Shown here: positions 57,084-64,000 of the stretch, one piece after another
Position numbering within the stretch: position 1 is the first letter of the stretch
Layout of the letters: every line of letters begins with the position of its first letter
Assembly (NCBI GenBank): GCA_037447655.1
Contig: JBBHKE010001546.1
Span: 1-64,000, forward strand
Source: Zygnema cylindricum
Lineage: Eukaryota; Streptophyta; Zygnematophyceae; Zygnematales; Zygnemataceae
DNA: 64,000 nt
Reading direction: 5' to 3'
Program-made: the position numbers and the translations under genes
The notes under the pieces: model-generated
Databases searched by the model: none
Told to the model about the DNA's origin: nothing
Seen by the model: the letters and a program-made list of their open reading frames with translations, nothing else

Positions 57084-57802
57084 CCGCGCACATATTTTCG
57101 ACGGGTAAAATTGAATGCTAGATTTAATCAGCGGCCGTGGTGCGAGCCGAGATTCTGGAATGGCCGCCTTGGCGTTTTCTGGCGCCGCCACTCCGGATGA
57201 CACATGGAAATGCGCTGGAGGATTGCGGAAACTCCGGAACGCAAGATAACAAGTTTGGATGTGACAGTTGTCACTTGTATGGTCATGTCGTACAATTTCC
57301 GTACAGAAAGTACTTTGACGCCTGTACTTTTCTGTACGGTACAGTCCTGTGATTGGCGCCGTACTTTAGTAGAAGGGGTATAGAGAGGGACTAGGACTTA
57401 GAATTTTTGGGTAGGTAGCCGCCTCTCCTAGAGAGCATCTTGCATAAAAGGTTAACTTTGGCCAGCCATATCTATCAATTCAGTGATTCTTTTTGATGCG
57501 GACTATAAGGAGCCCACGCTACACAGGGGTGTGGTCGTTCAGAGTGTTTGTCTGCCATAGTGGCTGCATTTCTAAGGGAAATTCAAAGTGGGGAATGTTA
57601 TCCAAAACGCATATTCTAACTTTGCATTCTGTGTTGGAACTGAGCACACAAAAAGTCTTATTTCACAGGGGTGAAACTGTATTGCGGTTCTGATTTTCAT
57701 TGGTCAATCATTTAGGCTTTTATTAACTTGGAGTCGGCACTAACTAGATAAGCTTCCTTGGACCTGCGAATTCTATGGGGGGATGGACCCCATAGAATTA
57801 CA
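57084..57802 (+). repeat. 3' LTR of element E, right part
   Basis: Resumes at CCGCGCACATATTTTCGACG after the AAATA duplication and ends CCCCATAGAATTACA, next to GAACG. Confidence 0.92.
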
Positions 57803-58522
57803 GAACGCAAACCGGGTGAAACAGCACCGGCATTGCGGTCACGTATGGAAACTTTGCGTGAAACCCTACCGGATCTTATGTAAGAGGGTTAGGCGGTACA
57901 AAAATTTGTGGGTCAATTTCCCACACAATCTCAACGTTTCATTTGGAATCGTCTGATCGAAGCATATGGCCTTAAATTCACTTTCGAGCATGTTGTAGAG
58001 TATGCTGTAAAGTATGAAATGCAGACCAGCTGGTGGGACGCTCATGAGCGGCCCAAACCTTCACCTAAAGACTACCCTAATCGGAATACTAACCAGAATC
58101 CTAATCCGCGCAACCCATGGCCTAACTCAAGACCTCCAAGGGCCCCCGCGATGAGAGCTTTACCAACGACTCCTGGGGTGCGTATATGTTTCCGGTGCGG
58201 TCACAGTGATCATGACGCACGCAGCTGTCCAGACAAGGCAGCCACATGTACCCACTGCTATCAAACAGGTCATTTCGTACAGCGATGTCACATTAAAAAT
58301 CCTGATTTCAATTATCAAAATCAAATCAAAAACGGCGGTATACCTGCTCGCTCGGCGAAATTAGCCACTCCACCTAAAGGGGAAGAGAATGACACTCCCC
58401 CCAAAATCAACAGGAGGGACAGAGATAGAGCAGAGATGCAGACAACCATGGCGGCCATGATGAAGGAGCAGTTTGAATCGCTTATGGCGCAAGTCAAACC
58501 GCAATTAATTGGAATGGCCTGA
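57803..58522 (+). pseudogene. Ty3/gypsy element, gag segment 3 with two zinc knuckles
   Basis: After the GAACG duplication the frame continues from segment 2. Two in-frame stops (57881, 57890) are followed by an open frame to 58522. It includes FPTQSQRFIWNRLIEAYGL, a Pro/Asn-rich linker, and two CCHC knuckles: CFRCGHSDHDARSC (about 58187) and CTHCYQTGHFVQRC (about 58250). They would bind RNA in the gag nucleocapsid region. The final EQFESLMAQ-type segment precedes the protease region. Confidence 0.85.
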
Positions 58523-58544
58523 GCCGTAGTCTATATGCCCTCCA

Positions 58545-59246
58545 TTGCTGGACGATCTCTCCGATCTTTTCAAAAGGACTCTCGATCATAATCGTGAGTT
58601 TAAATCCATTAATACTCGCATACCATTATCATTTACTAAAGAACCTAAAATACCTATCCCAGAAACTGCCTCTAGCATTACCGCTGACGCATTAACCATT
58701 CTAGAGGGTAGTATACAAGACACGTATAGAGTCAAATAACGCTTGGCAATCATGCTTTTGGAGATAGATAGCGATGCTAAATCCGTAGACCTAACTCTGT
58801 CAGCGTATGCATTACAGGCACTTCAAAACCATCGTAAAACCCTTTCTCTTCAAGCAATTACTCTCGAAGAACGCTTAAGTCTTACTCCACACATCAATTT
58901 CTTAGATAACAAACTAGGTGTGTTCACAGTTAATGGAATAGCCCCAGCTTTACTTCTCATAGACACAGGGGCGAAACTAATTATCCTTGAATCAGATTTT
59001 GCCAAGAAAATAGGTCTAGATACACTAAAACCCACTACCACTCGTTTGTTGACTTCCGCAGGAACGACCAAACCAATCTTTGGTATGACAAAAGAACCAT
59101 TTTTTTTTCAATTTCTATGTCAATCTGAAAACGATTTCGCAGAAATATACGCTCACGCCTTGGTCACCAAGTGTAGTGATTATGAATGCTTGGTCGACCA
59201 AAACATCATTTTTCGAGTGGGGGGGGGGGGGGGGGGTGAGGGTTGA
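58545..59246 (+). pseudogene. Ty3/gypsy aspartic protease region
   Basis: The frame from 58545 meets one stop (58737) and continues to 59246. The retropepsin core reads LGVFTVNGIAPALLLIDTGA, with the catalytic Asp in IDTGA, then the KIGLD segment and the YECLVDQNIIFRVG end. An 18-base G run at 59219-59236 then throws the frame; beyond it the methyltransferase part continues in another frame. Confidence 0.85.
59219..59236. repeat. Homopolymer of 18 G
   Basis: Lies inside the coding region between protease and methyltransferase and causes the frame change. Its length may also be unreliable in sequencing. Confidence 0.95.
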
Positions 59247-60294
59247 TATGCATGATCAAACATTTTCTTACGGACCAAACAATTTTCCGAACCGCAAAAT
59301 TTGTTTACCTCTTATCTCGACTCGGCAACCCATGCCTACTGCGGCTCATTCGGCGTTTGTCTTGCCAGCCTATGCTGCAGTTGGCATAGGGGTTGGTATT
59401 CTTGAATCTTTAACAACGGGCAAAATCTTACCAGACTCCCCAAAAATGCCGGAATTATTAGGCACCCCCGGAATTATTATTGACTCTTCAAATTTTGACA
59501 ATTTGTATAAGTTTACTGTACCGATTCCTTTACTCAGTATTCCGGATCCACCCGCTATTGCAATAGATCCTTCCAGGTTTTTGCCCATTAAATGGAAACC
59601 AGTCAGTTTACAACCTAACCCGAACGGTCTCGTTATCTTAGACCTTTTTGCAAGAATAGGTACCACACTTCTCTCCTGCCTTAGGAACGGTATTCTAATC
59701 AAGCAGTATTATTTCGTACATATTGACCCTTTGGCTAGACGCGCTCAGTTGCACCATTGTCAAATCTTATATGAACGATACCCTCACCTCTTACCGCTGT
59801 CTGATTTTCACAGCATGCATTCAGCTTTACCACAAGATATCCGTCTGATAGGTAATCACCATTCGGCGGAGTTAGAACCAATCGACCTCATTTTCGCAGG
59901 ATGGGAATGTCAGGGTATGTCTAGAGTCGGGAAGGGTTTAGGTCTAGCAAATCCGCACACTAAATTGTTCTTTGAGGTAGTGCGTCTTATCTATTTATTT
60001 CATTCACTCGACCGTCCCTTTGGATACTACTTAGAAAACGTCGCAGCTCATAATGACCCCCGACCTACGGTTCTGGCAGATTACAAACGCATCGAATCAT
60101 TAATTGGACCGCCACTAATCATCAATACCGCACGTCATGGGTCGCTGGCCCACCGGGTTTGTTCCAAGTGGACGAATATGGTGGACATAGGCCGGCTCCG
60201 AGAAGCTAACCTCGCTGTCCGACCACCTAAACTTTCCATTCAAGAAACACTTCTTCCATTTCATAAGGTCAGACATGTGTCCATACAGACTATC
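59237..60294 (+). CDS. C5-DNA-methyltransferase domain of the Ty3/gypsy element (3' end lost)
   Basis: About 350 codons open to the border of an inserted LTR at 60294. A Pro-rich linker comes first; the methyltransferase fold begins near 59630. Motif I is LDLFARIGTTLLSCLRNGI (usual DLFxGIG; here R replaces G). An acidic motif II follows in FVHIDPLARRAQ. Motif IV is FAGWECQGMSRVGKG with the catalytic Cys but Glu instead of the usual Pro (ECQ for PCQ). Motif VI is GYYLENVAAHND (ENV), then a motif VIII-like HGSLAHRVCSKWTNM. The domain would transfer a methyl group from S-adenosylmethionine to cytosine. Retrotransposon-borne C5-methyltransferases are known from charophytes and dinoflagellates. 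It has no start of its own and was part of the polyprotein. Activity is doubtful because of the motif I change and truncation. Confidence 0.82.
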
Positions 60295-60678
60295 TGTTGA
60301 AATCACTAGATTTAGGGGAGGTATTTTCTAGGTCTTAATTTAAAATATTAAAAAGAAAAAAGAAAGCACAGGCAGCCTGCCTCCACCTTCTCTCACTAGC
60401 CCCCATACTTGTTGTAGTCACTGAAGGAGAGAGAGGGTGGTGGAGCCATGGCTGCCTTAGCTCCATAAGCAGGGCTTAAGAGTGACCTAAATCATTCTCA
60501 ACCAAAAATGTTGAGTCCGGCAGGACTCGAACCTCTGACCGGTAAGGTGAGACATAGCCGTCAACCCTTACCGGTCTGTCGTAGTAGTCCGTTAGGATAA
60601 CTGGGGTTTGATAGCTATTTAAAAAATAGATAGGCGACTAATCCGATTAACGGAATTAGAAATAAAATACATAGAAAC
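60295..60678 (+). repeat. Truncated LTR related to element A
   Basis: Starts TGTTGAAATCACTAG and has the GTAGTCACTGAAGG block and an antisense tRNA-like segment (about 60517-60590), but stops after about 385 bp. Its first bases supply the stop of the methyltransferase frame (TGT TGA). Confidence 0.85.
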
Positions 60679-60753
60679 TGAAACTCTGAGACCTCCATTG
60701 GCCCTCAAAGTATGCAGATCCAAAAGAAGCTAATCTAGATAGTGCCGACTCCA
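60679..60753 (-). repeat. 75-bp end fragment of an F-type LTR
   Basis: The minus strand matches the last 75 bases of the LTR of F (TAGATTAGCTTCTTTTGGAT to GTTTCA). The rest is missing, so the gypsy sequence between 60294 and 60754, including all reverse transcriptase, was probably lost by deletion between insertions. Confidence 0.85.
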
Positions 60754-61690
60754 ACGGACTTTGAGTTTGGTACAGGCACGTTATTGGTGGTCGGGCATGC
60801 AGGCTGACGTGGCGGCCGTGTTAAAATGATGTAGCACATATGATCGGTTGCGGACCTCATTCTCTAACCGTCAGACTACACTTCAACCTTTGCATATCCG
60901 AGGTCTCTTCTACAGGTGGTCGTGTGATTTGGCAGGTCCTTCTCCCGTCTCGCGAACGGGCAAGCAATACATCACCATCATGATCGAGAATTTCAGCAAA
61001 TGGGTGGAAGTTGTGGCCCTCCCGCACAAAAACTGCCAAACTCACCACCGTCGCTTTCAAGGAGCATGTGCTCCTCCGATATGGAGCTCCGGCAGAAGTC
61101 CTTACAGACCAGGGGACCGAGTTTCGTGGCGAATTTCAGGAGATGTTGGACGAGGCGTTGATTGATCACCGTCGAACAAGTCGAGATCATCCCTAGGCAG
61201 ACGGTTTGGCCGAGAGGGGGGTGCAAACATTTAAGCGGGCTTTGCGTAAACATTGCTTGGAGAAACAGATCACTGTGTGGGATGAATCATTGGGTTATAT
61301 TGTCATGGGTTATCGCATGTCTGTACAGGCTAGCTCAACAAATTTCAGTCCCTATTATGTGTTATTTGGTCGACAACCACTACTATGTAGAAATATACAG
61401 AAAGCCGCTAGTTTTTCATTTTTCGCTGATGTCCGATTCTTTTTTTTTGGAAATACTAACCAATCGGGCTTTGCTTTTTGCTAAGGAAATTCTTATGGCC
61501 TTTGAAAACTTGCAGATTGCTCAACATCGGGACTCTTTACAGTTTCCAACAACTCGTAGTGGCAGTTACCGACCACCACAAAAACCTTATCGGGTGGGGG
61601 ACTATGTATATTTGCGTCGGCAAACATTTAACACACTCGACACGGATGTCTTAGCTCACATATTGAGGATCACAAAAACCGACTCCAATG
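60754..61690 (+). pseudogene. Ty3/gypsy integrase
   Basis: Starts with the tail of the HHCC zinc-binding region (YWWSGMQADVAAVLK), then the catalytic core. The first Asp is in WSCDLAGPSP, the second in EVLTDQGTEFRGEF, and Glu in ADGLAERGVQTFKRALRK, with a stop (TAG, about 61195) just before it. The YYVLFGRQPLL block and the C-terminal YRVGDYVYLRRQTFN (GPF/Y-like) region follow in shifted frames. At least three frame breaks make it inactive. Confidence 0.88.
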
Positions 61691-62044
61691 ATAATTAAGC
61701 CTAGAAGGGGCCGACACGCGAACTTTGCGAGAACATTCAACAAATTGTGCTCCCAAAACCTATCTGATCTTTCCCACAGCATGGATCCGTGGCGGATGCC
61801 GATTACCGAGGCCACCGAGTGTCAGTTGTGTCGGCGGTCTGATGGAGAAACGACGATGCTTCTTTGCCACTATTGCAATCTAGGATTTCATATGGAGTGC
61901 TTGGTTCCACCTCTGCACGCTATTCCGGCAGGACAGTGGTTTTGCCACGGATGTCGCGGCCTACCGGATATTCCGGCAGGACAATGGTTTTGCCAAGGAT
62001 GTCGCGATCTACCGGTTGTACTTACCAGCTCCCCTGCAGGCTAA
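61688..62044 (+). CDS. PHD finger at the end of the gypsy polyprotein
   Basis: After the integrase tail, a C4HC3 zinc finger reads CQLCRRSDGETTMLLCHYC, then HMECLVPPL and QWFCHGC, the usual PHD pattern. PHD fingers commonly read histone H3 tails; in this place it could guide integration, as chromodomains do in chromoviruses (inference). The last Cys pair is followed by a tandem repeat of about 17 codons (IPAGQWFCHGC and IPAGQWFCQGC). The frame ends at 62042. It has no separate start and was part of the polyprotein. Confidence 0.82.
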   Translation: MIIKPRRGRHANFARTFNKLCSQNLSDLSHSMDPWRMPITEATECQLCRRSDGETTMLLCHYCNLGFHMECLVPPLHAIPAGQWFCHGCRGLPDIPAGQWFCQGCRDLPVVLTSSPAG

Positions 62045-62049
62045 GGAGC

Positions 62050-62060
62050 TGGGGGGGAGA
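62050..62060 (+). other. Probable polypurine tract of the gypsy element
   Basis: GGGGGGGAGA follows the stop codon and precedes TGCCATCC, a possible start of the 3' LTR. No matching 5' LTR was found, so the LTR itself is not annotated. Confidence 0.5.
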
Positions 62061-62061
62061 A

Positions 62062-64000
62062 TGCCATCCTTTTTCATCTTTACCTACTGGACTTGTCTTT
62101 GTACTTTTATTTGTTTGCTTGCTTTCTTCGGCTGATTCACTGATATTTTGGTTGGTATATATTCTTTGTACTCTGGTCGTGGTCTTGACCACCGGACATA
62201 AGTGGAATTCTACCTTTCCTGATGTTTACTGTCAACGCTAGATGGGTGTGAAGCATGTTACACACGGTTGTATGCTCATGCACGACATTCACAAGGTTAT
62301 CCTTTCAAAAAGATGGAAAATTCCCATCTGGTAAAAGTTAAAAGTGTGCATAAATAGTTGTTAGGGTAAAGGTGAGACATATTACAATTCTTTTGTAAAC
62401 AAATCAGTTGACTAAAAAGGTATGGAGTCCTCCTTTTTTTGATGTCAAAAATTTAAACCTAAATAATTTACGAAATTGGTATTGTCAATTGGAAAAATTG
62501 TGACTTTTATGAATGCTTAGATCACAAGTATCTTATGGCAAGGGATATACAAGGGCCAAGGTCCACATTGTTTGCAACACTTTATTCAAAAAAAGACGGA
62601 CTAATGGATACAATCTAATTCATTTTGCAGGGCATAACTACAATAAGTTCAACAATGTTTTATTATTTACTCGATGTTCAATCAACCATGGATATCAAAA
62701 CGACACTAAAACTACACAATTTGAACTTCATTTCGATTACTTTGCATGGACCTCTTATACTTGCCATATGAAGTGGATATTTGTTAAAGATGGTCGTCTC
62801 TTGGAGGAAATGTCACGCATACTGTTATGGTCATCCATCAGGTAGCAACATGTTTAGGATTACCAAATTGTATGAACCCTTAAAGGTCGTTGTTTCGCAT
62901 GATTTAAACCTGGCAAAAAAAATCCGCAAACAAAAAACACTTCCGATTGTTTACGAGAACATAAAAGTTCCATAGTGAGTTAGACCATTCAGTATTTTGT
63001 GTCATATGACAAAATAGTTTAGTAGTTAGCTTTACATGCCAAAAGTAAAAATCACCCAATACCCCAAATCAACCTCTTAAAGTCATGGAAGTAGAATGGG
63101 TGGTGGCAACAATATTTGCATTTGTGTTCATGATGGTGAACATTAATAAAAAACCGTTCACATTTTTAAGCACGAGGATAATATTGTGGTTCGATGATGT
63201 ACACACCCCTTCGCCTTTGTTTTTTATAAATGATAATAGTAATGAATGGAAAAAACCCGTTGGTTTATAATTATCTGTAACCATTTGGTTAATGGAAATT
63301 TTCTCCTCCGTCTTGTTTCCACTATCTATTATAGTAAATGGCCAATTGTGTTCTTTTACACTGTGGTGACCTCGATGCTCGTGACAATAATTTTTTTTCC
63401 AAGTTGCATTCAAATGCCTATGAAGTGTTTTTTATTTCACTAAGTTTGAATTCACCCCTATGACCTCATTGAAACCAAAATGATTGTTTTTTTTTTCAAC
63501 TCCTTTTTTCACACCGAATACACAATTTTACTAAAGCTCACATGGGAGCAATGTTTTTTTAACGACATTTCAAATTGATGCCATTTTATGTTTGTCATGG
63601 TTTTATTGATGGCTCCCGTTTATATAAATCAAGGGTCGCATTGTGATAAACTCATGCCAACATATTTACGTCAATTAGCAACATTGTTTTATATCCATTA
63701 TATGATACATAATCAAACTTGATTATGATATTGATTGCCCTTTGAGGTTTGTTAACGCAAATAATATAATATGCATATTAATTATAATAATAAAAAAATA
63801 TTGAAAATTTGTTTATTCTATCGAAACGTGTAGATAGGGCCATAGAGCAATCGTGTGTAGGGCCATACGGGAATAGTAGGTTTTGCCTTGAGAAACACTT
63901 TGCGTGGTCATAATGAAATTATAAGTAACGATTAGAGTATTAGGAGGAATTTAGTTACGATCCTAAAGGTACATAAATATAGTCGTGAGTGAACCATAAA
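62062..64000. other. AT-rich flank, no gene recognised
   Basis: May begin with the gypsy 3' LTR. The frames at 62513-62845 and 63069-63443 resemble nothing I know and overlap on opposite strands, so they are not called as genes. Confidence 0.4.

Larger units (their letters stand above)
48176..57802 (+). mobile_element. Copia element E (gag-only group), TSD GAACG
   Basis: 5' LTR 48176-49323; 3' LTR 51240-51683 plus 57084-57802, split by element F. It is flanked by GAACG at 48171-48175 and 57803-57807 and inserted into gypsy gag. The internal region is only about 1.9 kb (49324-51239), with gag plus pol remnants. Confidence 0.93.

Noticed and set aside
62513-63443. Frames in the AT-rich right flank as genes
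   Set aside because: Short, overlapping on opposite strands and without family resemblance.

Overview
The window looks like nuclear DNA of a plant-lineage (streptophyte) eukaryote, probably not a seed plant. It is AT-rich, has a small B12D-family gene with one spliceosomal intron, plant-style Ty1/copia elements, and a Ty3/gypsy element carrying a C5-DNA-methyltransferase domain of a kind reported from charophyte retrotransposons. No bacterial-style operon, rRNA gene or CRISPR array was seen. The species cannot be named from this sequence.

Region 1 (1-23.5 kb) is a host locus. Five near-identical copies of a two-exon gene for a 90-residue B12D/MLRQ-like mitochondrial protein alternate in strand: -, +, -, +, - at 5.0, 8.6, 12.3, 15.0 and 18.0 kb. 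The pairs are therefore head-to-head or tail-to-tail. Gene2-gene3 (8.2-13.1 kb) is an inverted copy of gene4-gene5 (14.5-19.1 kb). Two subtypes can be told apart by intron, exon 2 and 3' flank, yet exon 1 is almost invariant in all five. A (CCCCGTTT)n tract of varying length sits just before each ATG, and a shared GC-rich block lies 200-450 bp upstream. Three broken exon-1 stubs follow at 19.8 and 22.1-22.6 kb, one split by a 213-bp MITE with a TA target duplication. A degenerate copia fragment lies at 51-955.

Region 2 (23.5-26.3 kb) has no gene I recognise.

Region 3 (26.3-62.1 kb) is a nest of retrotransposons inside one decayed Ty3/gypsy element. The gypsy element has gag, two zinc knuckles, an aspartic protease, a C5-methyltransferase domain, an integrase and a terminal PHD finger; no reverse transcriptase was found. 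Its gag is split twice: by minus-strand copia element C (26592-47826) and by plus-strand element E (48176-57802, TSD GAACG), and the reading frame resumes across both. C contains a solo LTR (D). D holds minus-strand element B (30241-37700, TSD GTGGA), which in turn holds solo LTR G. C also holds the young, nearly intact element A (38837-45185, TSD ATGGC). E's 3' LTR contains element F (51684-57078, TSD AAATA), whose 3' LTR contains an A-type solo LTR (TSD AGAGG). A recent unequal exchange between LTRs duplicated part of this nest (27.9-30.2 kb against 30.2-39.0 kb).

The copia families share unusual traits. The primer-binding site matches the anticodon arm of initiator tRNA-Met, as in Drosophila copia, instead of its 3' end. 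In A and F the gag start codon lies inside the 5' LTR. The U3 region is packed with GTAC motifs, and the antisense strand of the LTRs carries tRNA-like arms. C, E and F belong to a group with gag followed by collapsed pol remnants, presumably moved by an A-type autonomous element. A itself has LTRs differing by one substitution and one T-run, and is interrupted only by a -1 frameshift between reverse transcriptase and RNase H, a shift that element B shares.

Region 4 (62.2-64 kb) is AT-rich with nothing recognisable.
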